A stretch of 64,000 bases of DNA from Amycolatopsis anabasis (GTDB lineage: Bacteria; Actinomycetota; Actinomycetes; Mycobacteriales; Pseudonocardiaceae): assembly GCF_009765355.1 (NCBI RefSeq), contig NZ_VTHK01000011.1, positions 1 to 64,000 on the forward strand, given 5' to 3'. How positions within the stretch are numbered: the stretch's first letter is position 1; each line of letters starts with the position of its first letter. A program made the translations under genes and the position numbers. Shown here piece by piece: positions 53,668 to 62,785 of the stretch. A model generated the notes under the pieces. The model was not told where the DNA came from and made no database searches. It saw only the letters and a list, made by a program, of their open reading frames with translations.

Positions 53668-54449
53668 TGGAGTTGGTGATCTCGGAGTTGCGAGCCGGAT
53701 ATCGGGACAAGGTCGCGGTCGACGGCGTCGACCTGACCGTTCCGCCCGGGCAGGTGGTGGCCGTCGTCGGGCCGAACGGATGCGGGAAGTCGACGCTGCT
53801 GCGCGCGGTCGCCCGGATACATCGGCCGATCTCCGGGCGGGTCACCGTGGGCGGCGCGGACATCTGGCGGCTGCGCCCGCGGCAGGCGGCGCACCGGCTC
53901 ACCCTGCTCCCCCAGGCCCCGCTCGCACCCGAAGGGGTCACGGTCGCCGGGCTGGTCGCCTACGGGCGGCATCCGCACCAGGGCCTGCTCCGGCAGTGGT
54001 CGATCGACGACGAGCGGGCCACCGCGGACGCGATGGCCTCGACCGGGGTGGCCGACCTCGCCGAGCACCGGGTGGACCAGCTGTCCGGCGGCCAGCGGCA
54101 ACGGGCCTGGCTGGCCATGGTCCTCGCCCAGCAGACACCGGTGACCCTGCTCGACGAGCCGACCAGCGCCCTGGACCTCGGCCACCAGGTCGAGGTGCTC
54201 GACCTGGTCCGGCGGGTCGCGAGCGCCGGTCGCACGGTGGTCATGGTGCTGCACGACATCGCCTCCGCCGCGCGCTACGCGGACCTGCTGGTCGCCATGC
54301 GGGACGGCCGGATCGTCGCGTCCGGACCGCCGCGGGAGATCGTGGACGCCCGGCTGATCCGCACCCTGTACGACGTGGAGGCGGACGTCCTCACCGCACC
54401 CGGAGACGGCGCGCCGGTGGTTGTCGCTTCGGCCACGACCTCCTCCTGA
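53667..54449 (+). CDS. ABC transporter ATP-binding protein, FecE/FepC-like (iron-siderophore)
   Basis: A 260-residue ATPase. Walker A GPNGCGKST, Q-loop LLPQAP, signature LSGGQRQRAWLAMVLAQQTP, Walker B VTLLDEP, and H-loop VLHDI are intact. Spacing GRHPHQGLLRQWS is typical of FecCD-type iron-siderophore or cobalamin importers. No permease or binding protein gene adjoins, so it is an orphan that must serve permeases from elsewhere. An iron-box-like site overlaps its start, which supports the iron role. Confidence 0.85.
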   Translation: MELVISELRAGYRDKVAVDGVDLTVPPGQVVAVVGPNGCGKSTLLRAVARIHRPISGRVTVGGADIWRLRPRQAAHRLTLLPQAPLAPEGVTVAGLVAYGRHPHQGLLRQWSIDDERATADAMASTGVADLAEHRVDQLSGGQRQRAWLAMVLAQQTPVTLLDEPTSALDLGHQVEVLDLVRRVASAGRTVVMVLHDIASAARYADLLVAMRDGRIVASGPPREIVDARLIRTLYDVEADVLTAPGDGAPVVVASATTSS

Positions 54450-54524
54450 AGGTGTTCTCCTCCCGGCCCGAAATGGTTTCCTGGTCGGAAGCAGTTGGTG
54501 AACGGGGAAGGGACGGAAGTGAAC

Positions 54525-55394
54525 ATGGCCAGCAGCGCGACCGCACTGAAGGACGTCGAGCCCCAGCCGCGCGCCGCCACGAAGGCCACCCGGCCGATCG
54601 AGCTCGCCGGTTCGTTCCTGCACAACGGCCACCGGCTGGCGTACACCGAGTTCGGCGGCGGCGAGCGGGTGGTCGTCCTCGCCCACGGGTTCATGCTCAC
54701 CCGGCGGATGCACGCCCCGCTCGCCCGCAAACTCGCCCGCGCCGGGTTCCGGGTGTTCACCCTCGACCTGCTCGGGCACGGTGAATCGGACCGGCCGACC
54801 GAGTCGTGGCTGTACTCGATGCCCGCGTTCGCCGAGCAGACCGTCGGCCTGCTCGATCACCTCGGCATCGACCGGGCCGTGGTCGGCGGCACCTCCCTGG
54901 GCGCGAACGTGGCGCTGGAGGTCGCGGTCGCCTCGCCCGACCGGCTGCACGGCTTGGTCGTGGAGATGCCGGTGCTGGACAACGCGATCGTCGCCGGGCT
55001 GCTCACCTTCGCCCCGCTGCTGTTCGCCGCGCGGTTCCTCCCGGTGAGCGTGCAGGGCGTCGCGGCGGTGGCGAGCCTGGTGCCGCACGGCAACCAGTGG
55101 GTCGACGTCGTCACCGACACGCTGCGCCAGCGGCCCGCCCCGATGGCCGCGCTGATCCACGGTGTCCTCTTCGGACGGACGGCCCCGCCGAAGTCGGTGC
55201 GCCGCGAGATCACCGCGCCGGCGCTGGTGATCGGCCACCAGCGCGATCCGATCCATCCCTTCGGTGACGCGGACACCCTCGCCGCGGACATGCCGAACGC
55301 CGAGTTCATCCAGGCCCGCAGCCCGGTCGAACTCCGCCTGGACCCGAAACGGCTCACCGAGGCGATCGCCGACTTCCTCGGCCGGTGCTACTAA
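54525..55394 (+). CDS. alpha/beta hydrolase
   Basis: A 289-residue alpha/beta-fold protein. The oxyanion part is [15 protein letters not shown], the acid strand [11 protein letters not shown], and the nucleophile elbow [11 protein letters not shown] gives catalytic Ser near residue 123. [14 protein letters not shown] holds the Asp; the final catalytic His is not evident in the C-terminus ([14 protein letters not shown]), so activity is not certain. ATG at 54525 is preferred over GTG 54519. Fatty-acyl or aromatic esterase types fit; substrate unknown. Confidence 0.78.
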   Translation: MASSATALKDVEPQPRAATKATRPIELAGSFLHNGHRLAYTEFGGGERVVVLAHGFMLTRRMHAPLARKLARAGFRVFTLDLLGHGESDRPTESWLYSMPAFAEQTVGLLDHLGIDRAVVGGTSLGANVALEVAVASPDRLHGLVVEMPVLDNAIVAGLLTFAPLLFAARFLPVSVQGVAAVASLVPHGNQWVDVVTDTLRQRPAPMAALIHGVLFGRTAPPKSVRREITAPALVIGHQRDPIHPFGDADTLAADMPNAEFIQARSPVELRLDPKRLTEAIADFLGRCY

Positions 55395-55437
55395 TCTCGT
55401 TTGCGCGGCGGGCGCCGGACCTGCTTCGCTGCAACGC

Positions 55438-56244
55438 ATGACCGACGGCGCCGATCTGGCCGAGCGTGCCGAGCGCAACCTGGCCGAGCACGCGAGCCAT
55501 CTGCACCGGCACACCCCGGGAATGGTGGTGCACGATCCCGGGGACGTGCTGGTTTCCGACAGCGGGCTGGACGACGACACCTACAACATCGTCGCCGCGG
55601 CGCGGTTCTCGCCCGCGGATGCCGCGTCCCGGATCACCGAGGTGGTGGCCCGGTTGACGGCCGCGGGAAGGCCGTTCTCGTGGTGGGTCGGCCCGGCCTC
55701 GGAGCCCGGCGACCTCTCGGCCCGGTTGTCGGACGCGGGACTGCCCGCCGCGGAAACCGAGGCGTCGATGTACGCCGACCTCGGCGACCTGCCGGACCTG
55801 GCGACCCCGGACGGGCTGGTGATCACCCGGGCCGGGACGCCGGACCAGTTGCTGGACTACGCCCGCGTGCTCGCCGCCAACTGGGATCCGCCGGCGGCGA
55901 CCGTGCTCCGGTTCGCCGAACTGACCGCGCCGCTCGCGCTCGCGCCGGACTCCCCGGCCCGCTACTTCGTCGGCTACCACGAGGGCCGGGCGGTCGCCTC
56001 GGCCGAGGTGTTCTACGGCGGCGGGGTCGCGGGGATCTACAACATCTCGACGCTCGCCGCGTACCGCCGCCGCGGTTTCGGCACGGCGCTGACCCTCGCG
56101 CCCCTGCACGCCGCCCGTGCGGAAGGTTTCCGGCACGCGGTGCTGCAGGCGTCGGCGGACGGCGAGCCGGTCTACCGCAAGCTCGGCTTCCAGGTCACCG
56201 GCGAGTTCACCGAGCACCACCTGACTCCCCAAGCCGATCGATGA
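55438..56244 (+). CDS. GNAT family N-acetyltransferase
   Basis: A 268-residue protein with a non-catalytic N-terminal half and a C-terminal GNAT domain. The acetyl-CoA loop is [20 protein letters not shown], and [12 protein letters not shown] is the last conserved block. Its 3' end overlaps the convergent zinc-ribbon gene by 38 nt. The substrate cannot be predicted. The ATG at 55438 follows the hydrolase stop by 43 nt. Confidence 0.82.
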   Translation: MTDGADLAERAERNLAEHASHLHRHTPGMVVHDPGDVLVSDSGLDDDTYNIVAAARFSPADAASRITEVVARLTAAGRPFSWWVGPASEPGDLSARLSDAGLPAAETEASMYADLGDLPDLATPDGLVITRAGTPDQLLDYARVLAANWDPPAATVLRFAELTAPLALAPDSPARYFVGYHEGRAVASAEVFYGGGVAGIYNISTLAAYRRRGFGTALTLAPLHAARAEGFRHAVLQASADGEPVYRKLGFQVTGEFTEHHLTPQADR

Positions 56245-56728
56245 CGCGCAGTACCTCGCTCCGGTTCTTCGCGGACTTCAGCCAGGCGGGCAGCTTGGCG
56301 GTCATGGTCATCCGGCGGTAGGAGCCGTTTGCGGGGTCGGGCACGAACTTCTCCCGGAGCCCGGCCTCCACATAGGACCGCAGGTACGCCAGGTGCCGGA
56401 GGTTGTAGGCCCACAGCACCTCGCCCCGGCAGTCGGCCTGCAGCCACAATCGGCATCCGAAGAACGGATCGCGCACGGTCCCGACCCCCGCGGGACCGCA
56501 CCGCGTCTTCGCGGCCTCCCGGGTTTCGTCGGCAGCGTGACCGCACGCGAAGCACACCAGCCGACGACGATCGTGCAGTCGTGCCGGTGGATCTCCCGGC
56601 CGGGAGATCACCTTCGCCCGGGCGTCGCAGCGCGGGCAGTGCACCAGCACCTCGTCGGCGCCCAGCACGAAGTCCCAGCTGGTCACCTCTCGGTCCCGGA
56701 ATCGGTGCGGTGTGTCGGGCTTGCTCAT
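56207..56728 (-). CDS. hypothetical zinc-ribbon protein
   Basis: A 173-residue soluble protein. Two cysteine pairs, CPRCDA near residue 32 and CFACGH near 60, make a TFIIB-like zinc ribbon; the rest is basic and helical ([20 protein letters not shown]). This architecture is seen in unnamed actinobacterial and firmicute proteins. It overlaps the end of the GNAT gene and precedes cysG by 63 nt in the opposite direction of transcription order (it lies downstream of cysG). Function unknown. Confidence 0.7.
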   Translation of the reverse strand: MSKPDTPHRFRDREVTSWDFVLGADEVLVHCPRCDARAKVISRPGDPPARLHDRRRLVCFACGHAADETREAAKTRCGPAGVGTVRDPFFGCRLWLQADCRGEVLWAYNLRHLAYLRSYVEAGLREKFVPDPANGSYRRMTMTAKLPAWLKSAKNRSEVLRVIDRLGESGGAR

Positions 56729-56790
56729 GGCTCCCTCCCGTGCTCAGTGTGCACGAAGGAGGCTGCGGAACCGAAGGCGTTTCGTACTGG

Positions 56791-58008
56791 TCAGGGCTGA
56801 CCGAGCCCGGCGACCGGGCCGATCACGATCACCGCGGGCGGCCGGACCCCGGCGGCCTTCGCCTCCGCCGCCACCGAGTCCAATGTGGACCTGAGCACGC
56901 GCTGGGTCCGCATGGTGCCGTCCTCCACGATCGCCACCGGGGTGTCCGCCGGGCGGCCGTTGGCGAGCAGCGCCTCGGCGAACTGCGGGAGCCGTTCGAC
57001 GCCCATCATCAGCACGATCGTCCCGCGCAGGCGACCGAGCGCCGACCAGTCCACAAGGGACTCCGCGTGCCCCGGCGGCACGTGCCCGGACACCACCACG
57101 ACCTCGTGCGACACGCCGCGATGGGTCACCGGGACCCCGGCCACCGCGGGCACGGCGAACGCGCTGGTGATCCCCGGCACGGTGGTCACCGGGACCCCGG
57201 CCTCGACGCACGCCAGCAGCTCCTCGAAACCGCGGCCGAAGACGTACGGGTCGCCGCCCTTGAGCCGCACGACGAACTTTCCCGCCTTGGCGTTTTCGAT
57301 CAGCGCGGCGTTGATCAGGTCCTGGCTCGCGGCGCGGCCGTACGGGATCTTCGCCGCGTCCACCACCTCGACCTCGGGCGGCAGCTCGTCGAGCAGTTCG
57401 CGGGGCGCCAGCCGGTCGGCGACCACCACGTCGGCGCGGGCCAGCAGCCGCCGCCCCCGCACGGTGATCAGCTCCGGATCCCCCGGGCCGCCGCCGACCA
57501 GCGCCACGCCGGGCAACTCGTCACCGCTCGGCTCCGCCGCGCCGGCGATCGCGCCGGTCCGCAACCCCTCGAGGATGCCGTCGCGCACGGCCACCGAGCG
57601 CAGCGGCTGCCCGCCGGAGAGCACGCCGAGCAGCAGCCCCTCGTGACGGCCCACCGCGGGGGTCACCGCGCTCCCGTCGATCCCGGAGTCCGCGCGCACG
57701 CAGAACACCCGCGAGCGTTCGGCCTCCGCGCAGACGGCGGCGTTCACCTCGGGGTCGTTGGTGCAGGCCAGCGCGTACCAGGCCCCGTCGAGATCACCGT
57801 CGGCGTACCGCCGCGGGTGCCAGACCAGCTCGCCCGCGTCGGCCATCGCGCTGACCGCGGGCGTGGTGTGCGGGGAGATCACCTCGACGGCGGCGCCGGC
57901 GCCGATCAGGCGGGGCAGCCTGCGCTGGGCGACCGTCCCGCCGCCGATCATGACGACGCGGCGACCGGTGAGTTCGAGGCCGGCGAGATAGTGGTGGTCG
58001 TCTGGCAT
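56791..58008 (-). CDS. cysG: siroheme synthase CysG (precorrin-2 dehydrogenase/uroporphyrinogen-III C-methyltransferase)
   Basis: A 405-residue two-domain enzyme. The N-terminal Rossmann domain starts with RRVVMIGGGTVAQRRLPRL and oxidises precorrin-2; the C-terminal SUMT domain starts near residue 165 with VALVGGGPGDPELITVRGRR and contains VRLKGGDPYVFGRG and VPGITSA. It provides siroheme for sulfite and nitrite reductases. ATG at 58008 is preferred; ATG 58020 is possible. The last part holds the rare-codon STLD site of the TCCACA motif. Confidence 0.93.
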   Translation of the reverse strand: MPDDHHYLAGLELTGRRVVMIGGGTVAQRRLPRLIGAGAAVEVISPHTTPAVSAMADAGELVWHPRRYADGDLDGAWYALACTNDPEVNAAVCAEAERSRVFCVRADSGIDGSAVTPAVGRHEGLLLGVLSGGQPLRSVAVRDGILEGLRTGAIAGAAEPSGDELPGVALVGGGPGDPELITVRGRRLLARADVVVADRLAPRELLDELPPEVEVVDAAKIPYGRAASQDLINAALIENAKAGKFVVRLKGGDPYVFGRGFEELLACVEAGVPVTTVPGITSAFAVPAVAGVPVTHRGVSHEVVVVSGHVPPGHAESLVDWSALGRLRGTIVLMMGVERLPQFAEALLANGRPADTPVAIVEDGTMRTQRVLRSTLDSVAAEAKAAGVRPPAVIVIGPVAGLGQP

Positions 58009-58045
58009 GCCGGATAGCATGCCTGCCGAAGTCCGGTCCTGCGCG

Positions 58046-58438
58046 TCAGGGCCGCAGCAATGTGAGCAACTCGGTGTTGCCGAAGGCCTGCGCGGTGTCC
58101 ACCGCGGAGGGTTGGCCGGCGTCCGGATCGGCCCCGCCCGCCAGCAGGGCCTTGACCACCTCGGGCTCGTTCTTGAACACCGCACCGGCCAGCGGGCTCT
58201 GCCCGCGGTCGTTCAGCCGGTTCGGATCGGCGCCCCGCTCCAGCAGCGCGGAGACCGTGTCGGCGTGCCCGTGGTAGGCCGCGAGCATGACCAGGGTGTC
58301 GCCCTTGTCGTTGGTCAGGTTCGCGGGCAGCCCGGCGTCCACATAGGCCGCGAGGGTCTCGGTCTCACCGGATCGGGCGAAGGCGAAGACCTTCGCCCAC
58401 AGGGCGAGCAGCTCGGGGTCGGGCTCGGCGTCGTTCAT
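58046..58438 (-). CDS. ankyrin-repeat protein
   Basis: A 130-residue protein made of about three ankyrin repeats (GDTLVMLAAYHGHADTVSAL, GQSPLAGAVFKNEPEVVKAL and AVDTAQAFGNTELLTLL). It is a protein-binding module without enzyme motif. It lies 37 nt upstream of cysG and 71 nt downstream of rpsR on the same strand, so it may be read with either. Partner unknown. Confidence 0.85.
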   Translation of the reverse strand: MNDAEPDPELLALWAKVFAFARSGETETLAAYVDAGLPANLTNDKGDTLVMLAAYHGHADTVSALLERGADPNRLNDRGQSPLAGAVFKNEPEVVKALLAGGADPDAGQPSAVDTAQAFGNTELLTLLRP

Positions 58439-58509
58439 GCCGCTACCTTCTCAAACCCACCGCCCGCCCGGCGACTCGGAGTGCATCCGGCTCGCCGGGC
58501 GGGCGCCCG

Positions 58510-58749
58510 TCAGCGGCCCGCGTGCGGGTACGGCAGCAGCGCCATCTCCCGGGCGTTCTTGATGGCCGTCGCGACGCGCTTCTGCTGTTGCGGGGTCAGT
58601 CCGGTGACCCGGCGAGCCCGGATCTTGCCCCGGTCGGAGATGAACTTGCGCAGCAGGTCCACGTCCTTCCAGTCCACTTCGGACACTCGCTCGGCGTGCA
58701 GCGGGTTGCGCTTGCGCCGCACCGGACCCTTGGTGTTCACCCTGGGCAT
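58510..58749 (-). CDS. rpsR: 30S ribosomal protein bS18, zinc-free paralog
   Basis: A 79-residue S18. [20 protein letters not shown] and [19 protein letters not shown] are the conserved core, and [20 protein letters not shown] the RNA-binding end. The CxxC-type residues of zinc-binding actinobacterial S18 are absent: there is no cysteine at all. Last gene of the rpmB-rpmG-rpsN-rpsR unit. GAGGA precedes the ATG. Confidence 0.93.
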   Translation of the reverse strand: MPRVNTKGPVRRKRNPLHAERVSEVDWKDVDLLRKFISDRGKIRARRVTGLTPQQQKRVATAIKNAREMALLPYPHAGR

Positions 58750-58754
58750 GTTCC

Positions 58755-59060
58755 TCACCAACTCGACTTCGAGACGCCGGGTAGCTGGCCGTCGTGCGCC
58801 ATCTGCCGGACCCGCACGCGGGACAGTCCGAACTTGCGGAGGTAACCGCGCGGGCGGCCGTCGGCCGCGTCCCGGTTGCGCAGCCGGGTCGGGCTGGCGT
58901 CGCGGGGCAACGCCTGCAGCGCGGAGACCGCGGCGGCCTTCTGCTCGGGCGTGGACCGCGGCGAGCGGATCGTCTCCTTGAGCTCGGCGCGGCGTTCGGC
59001 GTGCCGCGCGACCACGGCCCGGCGCTGCGCGTCCTTGGCGATCTTGGACTTCTTCGCCAT
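58755..59060 (-). CDS. rpsN: 30S ribosomal protein uS14, zinc-free paralog
   Basis: A 101-residue S14 of the long, cysteine-free type. [20 protein letters not shown] at the start and [38 protein letters not shown] are typical. The ordinary actinobacterial S14 is the short zinc-ribbon form, so this is the zinc-sparing copy. ATG overlaps the rpmG stop (TGATG), AAGGAGG lies upstream. Confidence 0.95.
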   Translation of the reverse strand: MAKKSKIAKDAQRRAVVARHAERRAELKETIRSPRSTPEQKAAAVSALQALPRDASPTRLRNRDAADGRPRGYLRKFGLSRVRVRQMAHDGQLPGVSKSSW

Positions 59061-59224
59061 CAGCGGTCCTCCTTGAACTCGACGTGCCTGCGGGCCACCG
59101 GGTCGTACTTGCGCAGCACCATGCGGTCCGGATCGTTGCGCCGGTTCTTCCTGGTCACGTACGTGTAGCCGGTCCCGGCCGTGGACCGGAGCTTGATGAT
59201 CGGCCGGATGTCGTTGCGCGCCAT
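59060..59224 (-). CDS. rpmG: 50S ribosomal protein bL33, zinc-free paralog
   Basis: A 54-residue L33 ([20 protein letters not shown] then [20 protein letters not shown]). The two CxxC pairs of zinc-type L33 are replaced, so it needs no metal. Its ATG directly abuts the rpmB stop (CTAG-ATG) and its TGA overlaps the rpsN ATG. Confidence 0.95.
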   Translation of the reverse strand: MARNDIRPIIKLRSTAGTGYTYVTRKNRRNDPDRMVLRKYDPVARRHVEFKEDR

Positions 59225-59461
59225 CTAGAGCTTCACCCCGTTCGCGCGCAGTTCGGCGACGACCGACTCGATCCCGCGCTTGTCGATCGTCTTCATGCCC
59301 TTGACCGACACCCGGAGCCGGACCCAGCGCCCCTCGCTGGGCACCCAGTACCGGCGGGTCTGCAGGTTGGGCTCCCAGCGGCGAGACGTGCGTTTGTGCG
59401 AATGCGACACCTGCTTGCCGTAACCCGGTTTGCGACCGGTGACCTGGCACACGGCGGACAC
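59225..59461 (-). CDS. rpmB: 50S ribosomal protein bL28, zinc-free paralog
   Basis: A 78-residue L28. [20 protein letters not shown] and [15 protein letters not shown] are diagnostic; only one of the cysteines of zinc-type L28 remains. GTG at 59461 gives the family length and has AGGAGG just upstream; ATG at 59497 lies within the Zur-box region and would add 12 residues. First gene of the minus-strand zinc-sparing unit. Confidence 0.93.
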   Translation of the reverse strand: MSAVCQVTGRKPGYGKQVSHSHKRTSRRWEPNLQTRRYWVPSEGRWVRLRVSVKGMKTIDKRGIESVVAELRANGVKL

Positions 59462-59481
59462 GCGACCTCCTGAATTGGTAT

Positions 59482-59496
59482 TGATACTCGTTTTCA
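59482..59496. promoter_or_regulatory. Zur-box-like palindrome between divergent zinc-sparing operons
   Basis: TGATACTCGTTTTCA (reverse TGAAAACGAGTATCA) matches the actinobacterial Zur core TGAAAATGATTTTCA at 12 of 15 positions. It lies 21 nt from the rpmB start and 53 nt from the MRF start, in an AT-rich island, so one Zur dimer pair could silence both operons when zinc is sufficient. Confidence 0.75.
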
Positions 59497-59548
59497 TTTA
59501 CTGTACACAGACGTCCCCGCCCCCGATCAGCCCCCGTCTGGAGCTGCC

Positions 59549-60802
59549 TTGACCGACAACCCGCGCGTGCCCCTCACCCTGATCAGCGGCCTCGCGCCCG
59601 GACCGAGCGCGCGGCTCGCCGACCTGCTGCGCACCGCCCGCCCGGGCACCGCCGTGGTGCACCACGACCTGCGCCACATCACCTCCGGCGTGGTCCGCCG
59701 GCGGATCCAGCTCGGCCCGCGTGACCAGCTCACCGCTCTGGAACTGGCGCACGGATGCGTGTCCTGCACCCTGCGCGAGGACCTGCTCCCCCTGCTGCGC
59801 AAGCTCGCCCGCATGCCCGAGGTCCAGCGGATCGTCGTCCGGCTGGACGAGGCCATGGAGCCGGAACCGGTGAGCTGGGCGCTGCGCAACGTCCTGGTCG
59901 GCGACCGCCCGGTGAGCACCGACGTGGACCTGGACGCGGTGGTCACGGTCCTCGACCGCGCGCACTGGCTCGCCGACGTGACCGGCGACGACACCCTCGC
60001 CGACCGCGGCCTGCGGGCCAGCCCGGACGACGAGCGCACGGTCGCCCAGGTCGCGCTGTCCCAGGCCGAGTTCGCCGACGTGCTGGTCCTCGCGGGCGCG
60101 GCGACCGACGCGTGGAGCGCCGCGAAGGCCGCCGCGGTGCTCGACCGGGTCGCCCCGGGCGCGCCCCGCCTCTCTCTGTCCACTGTGGACGCCGAGAAGC
60201 TGGCGGCCGCGGTGCCGCCGGACGCCCGCCGCGGCGAGATCACCGATCCGCACGGCCCGCTGCTGCGCGGCGAGCCGCCGCTGCACGCCGACTGCGGGAT
60301 CGCGCTGCTGCCGTTCACCGCACGGCGCCCGTTCCACCCCGAACGGCTGCACGACGCCATCGACGTCCTGCTCGAAGGCGTGGTGCGGACCCGCGGCCGC
60401 GCCTGGGTCGCCAGCCAGCCGGACGTGGCGTTCTGGGTGGAATCCGCGGGTGGCGGCCTCGGCATCGGCCACGCCGGGCCGTGGCTCGACTCGCCCGGCG
60501 GGCCCGCCTGGGACGAGGTCTCCCCCGAGCGCCGCACGCTGGCCTCGCTGCGCTGGGACCCGGTGTTCGGCGACCGCGCCCAGGAACTCGTCGTGGTCAC
60601 CGATCAGGCCACCCCCGAGGAGATCGAGGCCGCCCTGCGCGGCACCCTGCTCACCGACGAGGAGCTGGCCGCGGGGCCCGAGGCCTGGCGCCACTACCCC
60701 GATCCGTTCGGCGACTGGCACGAAGAACCGTGCGAGGACACCGAAGTCGCCGACGACGCCTACGACGCGAACAGCACGCACGGAAAGGAAAACAACGCGT
60801 GA
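59549..60802 (+). CDS. mrf: COG0523-like ribosome hibernation factor-recruiting protein MRF, degenerate P-loop
   Basis: A 417-residue relative of COG0523 metal chaperones. The usual P-loop GxxGxGKT is replaced by [11 protein letters not shown] (residues about 13-23) without Lys, and the CxCC site reads [12 protein letters not shown]. The C-terminal CobW domain is present ([20 protein letters not shown]). Mycobacterial MRF, needed to bring the hibernation factor to zinc-free ribosomes, has this gene context. TTG at 59549 is the start. The TGA overlaps the rpmE2 start (GTGA). A GTPase role looks doubtful. Confidence 0.87.
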   Translation: MTDNPRVPLTLISGLAPGPSARLADLLRTARPGTAVVHHDLRHITSGVVRRRIQLGPRDQLTALELAHGCVSCTLREDLLPLLRKLARMPEVQRIVVRLDEAMEPEPVSWALRNVLVGDRPVSTDVDLDAVVTVLDRAHWLADVTGDDTLADRGLRASPDDERTVAQVALSQAEFADVLVLAGAATDAWSAAKAAAVLDRVAPGAPRLSLSTVDAEKLAAAVPPDARRGEITDPHGPLLRGEPPLHADCGIALLPFTARRPFHPERLHDAIDVLLEGVVRTRGRAWVASQPDVAFWVESAGGGLGIGHAGPWLDSPGGPAWDEVSPERRTLASLRWDPVFGDRAQELVVVTDQATPEEIEAALRGTLLTDEELAAGPEAWRHYPDPFGDWHEEPCEDTEVADDAYDANSTHGKENNA

Positions 60803-61062
60803 AACCGAACATCCACCCCGACTACCACCCGGTGGTCTTCAAGGATTCCGCCACCGGGGACGCCTTCCTCACCCGGTCCACCATCACCTCGGACCGCACG
60901 ATCGAATGGTCCGACGGGCACACCTATCCCCTGGTGCTGGTGGACGTCAGCGCGTGGTCGCACCCGTTTTGGACCGGCAACCGGCGGATCATGGACACCG
61001 CGGGCCAGGTGGAGAAGTTCCACCGGCGCTACGGGCAGCGCAAGTCCGGAGGTGCGCGGTAA
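60799..61062 (+). CDS. rpmE2: 50S ribosomal protein bL31, type B (zinc-free)
   Basis: An 87-residue type B L31. [20 protein letters not shown] and [29 protein letters not shown] are the usual marks; the zinc CxxC of type A is absent. GTG start overlaps the MRF stop and the TAA overlaps the rpmF ATG by 1 nt. Under Zur control by context. Confidence 0.95.
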   Translation: MKPNIHPDYHPVVFKDSATGDAFLTRSTITSDRTIEWSDGHTYPLVLVDVSAWSHPFWTGNRRIMDTAGQVEKFHRRYGQRKSGGAR

Positions 61063-61223
61063 TGGCCGTCCCCAAGCGCAAGATGTCCCGCGCGAACACC
61101 CGCGCACGCCGCGCGCAGTGGAAGGCGGCGGCGCCCGATCTGGTCCCGATCACCGTCGACGGCAAGCGGAAACTGGTGCCGCGCAAGCTCATCCGCCACT
61201 TCCACCGGTTTGAGCCGCGGTGA
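61062..61223 (+). CDS. rpmF: 50S ribosomal protein bL32, zinc-free paralog
   Basis: A 53-residue L32. [20 protein letters not shown] starts it as in all L32 proteins. The usual C-terminal pair of cysteine motifs is replaced by [12 protein letters not shown], so no zinc ribbon forms. The TGA overlaps the start of the next gene (GTGA). Together with rpmE2 it extends the set of zinc-sparing subunits to six. Confidence 0.94.
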   Translation: MAVPKRKMSRANTRARRAQWKAAAPDLVPITVDGKRKLVPRKLIRHFHRFEPR

Positions 61224-62317
61224 CCGCGCCGGTACCGGTCACCGTGCTGTCCGGTTTCCTCGGGGCCGGGAAGACGACGTTGCTCAACCACCTCCTGGCC
61301 AACCGGGAGGGGCTGCGGGTCGCGGTCATCGTGAACGACATGAGCGAGGTCAACATCGACGCCGCCCTGGTCCGGACCGAGGAGCGGCTGGTGGAGATGA
61401 CCAACGGGTGCATCTGCTGCACCCTGCGGGACGATCTGCTCGAAGAGGTGGACCGGCTGTGCCGGGACGGCCGGTTCGACTACCTGCTCATCGAGTCGAG
61501 CGGGATCTCCGAGCCGATGCCGGTCGCGGCGACCTTCTCGTTCGCCCGGGACGACGGCGCGACCCTGCTCGACGGCGCCCGGCTGGACACCATGGTCACC
61601 GTGGTGGACGCGGTGAACTTCGCCCGGGAACTGGACTCCGGGGACCTGCTGGCCGAACGGGACCTGGACCAGTACGACGGGGACTCCCGGACCGTGAGCG
61701 ATCTGCTGATCGAACAGATCGAGTTCGCGGATGTGCTGCTGCTCAACAAATGCGACCTCGTGCCGGAACCGGAACTGGACCGGCTGGCGGCCGTGCTGCA
61801 CCGGCTCAACCCGGTGGCGGACGTCGTCCGGTCCCGGCACGGGCGGGTGCCGGGCCGCCGGGTCCTGGGCACCGGGCGGTACGACGTGGAGCGGGCGCGG
61901 CAGGCGCCGGGCTGGGTCGCCGAACTCAACGGCGACCACGTGCCCGAGACCGAGGAGTACGGGATCTCCAGCGTGGTGTTCCGCGCCGACCGGCCCTTCC
62001 ACCCGGAACGGTTGTGGGAGTTCGTCACCGCGGAACTCGACTCCGGGAGCTACGGGAAGGTGTTGCGTTCCAAGGGTTTCTTCACGCTGGCGTCCCGGCC
62101 CGGAGTACTCGGGCTGTGGTCGCAGGCGGGGTCGGTCGTGCGGTTCGAACCGCAGGGCGCCGCCGGGCGGGCGAGCCAGGAACTGGTGTTCATCGGCACC
62201 GAACTGGACAAGGCCGCCCTGCTCACCGCCCTGGACCGGTGCCTCCTCGCCAACGGCGAACCCACCGCCGAGGACCCGTTCCCGGTGTGGGACGTCCACC
62301 ACGTTCACGGCCACTGA
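61220..62317 (+). CDS. COG0523 (CobW/ZigA-like) GTPase, putative zinc chaperone
   Basis: A 365-residue GTPase with intact P-loop [12 protein letters not shown], the metal-binding [20 protein letters not shown] and the NKCD guanine motif. The CobW C-terminal domain follows ([12 protein letters not shown]). A His-rich tail [10 protein letters not shown] fits metal handling. In zinc-limited cells such proteins pass zinc to essential enzymes. GTG overlaps the rpmF stop. It is the last gene of the plus-strand unit, followed by a 36-bp perfect palindrome. Confidence 0.92.
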   Translation: MTAPVPVTVLSGFLGAGKTTLLNHLLANREGLRVAVIVNDMSEVNIDAALVRTEERLVEMTNGCICCTLRDDLLEEVDRLCRDGRFDYLLIESSGISEPMPVAATFSFARDDGATLLDGARLDTMVTVVDAVNFARELDSGDLLAERDLDQYDGDSRTVSDLLIEQIEFADVLLLNKCDLVPEPELDRLAAVLHRLNPVADVVRSRHGRVPGRRVLGTGRYDVERARQAPGWVAELNGDHVPETEEYGISSVVFRADRPFHPERLWEFVTAELDSGSYGKVLRSKGFFTLASRPGVLGLWSQAGSVVRFEPQGAAGRASQELVFIGTELDKAALLTALDRCLLANGEPTAEDPFPVWDVHHVHGH

Positions 62318-62325
62318 CGACCCGC

Positions 62326-62361
62326 CTACGGCCCGGAAGTGCGCGCACTTCCGGGCCGTAG
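62326..62361. terminator. 36-bp perfect palindrome terminator
   Basis: Arms of 18 nt, CTACGGCCCGGAAGTGCG and its exact complement, meet without an unpaired base at the centre; in RNA a 4-nt loop would form. It lies 9 nt after the COG0523 gene and 7 nt before the stop of the convergent rhodanese gene, so it should stop both transcripts. Confidence 0.8.
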
Positions 62362-62368
62362 TCGAGCC

Positions 62369-62785
62369 CTAGTCCGGTGGTGCGGCGCGGATCAGGCGGG
62401 GGACGGTCGGCAGGCCCGCCGCCTGCCAGGCCGCGAAGCCGCCGACGACGTCCTTCACGTCCCGCAGGCCGAGCAGGCCCATGACCTGGTCGGCGGCGAG
62501 GCTGGAGGTGTAGCCCTCGTTGCAGATCAGAATGATCTCGCGGTCGAGGTCCCCCGCCGCCAGTTCCTTCAGCCGCCATTCGCTGCTGACGTCGAGCCGC
62601 CACTCCAGCACGTGCCGGGACACCGACACCGCACCCGGGATCTCGCCGTTGCGCAGGCGGTACTCCAGCGGTCGCAGGTCGATCAGCAGCGCGCCGTCTT
62701 CCACGGCCCGGGCCGCTTCCTCCGGCGAGTACCGCGTGACCCGGCGACGCGCCTCGGCCAGGCGCCGCGTGATCACGTCGCTCAT
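62369..62785 (-). CDS. rhodanese-like domain protein
   Basis: A 138-residue single rhodanese domain. ALLIDLRPLEYRLRNGEIPG is the first conserved part and the active loop reads LICNEGYTSSLAA, with the catalytic Cys near residue 87. It may transfer sulfur from thiosulfate or persulfide. The ATG overlaps the stop of the cysteine dioxygenase gene (ATGA), which places it in cysteine sulfur oxidation. Confidence 0.88.
   Translation of the reverse strand: MSDVITRRLAEARRRVTRYSPEEAARAVEDGALLIDLRPLEYRLRNGEIPGAVSVSRHVLEWRLDVSSEWRLKELAAGDLDREIILICNEGYTSSLAADQVMGLLGLRDVKDVVGGFAAWQAAGLPTVPRLIRAAPPD

Noticed and set aside
59462-59497. N-terminal extension of bL28 from ATG 59497
   Set aside because: The extension overlaps the Zur-like box, is not part of bL28 in general, and GTG 59461 has a strong ribosome binding site and gives the normal 78 residues.
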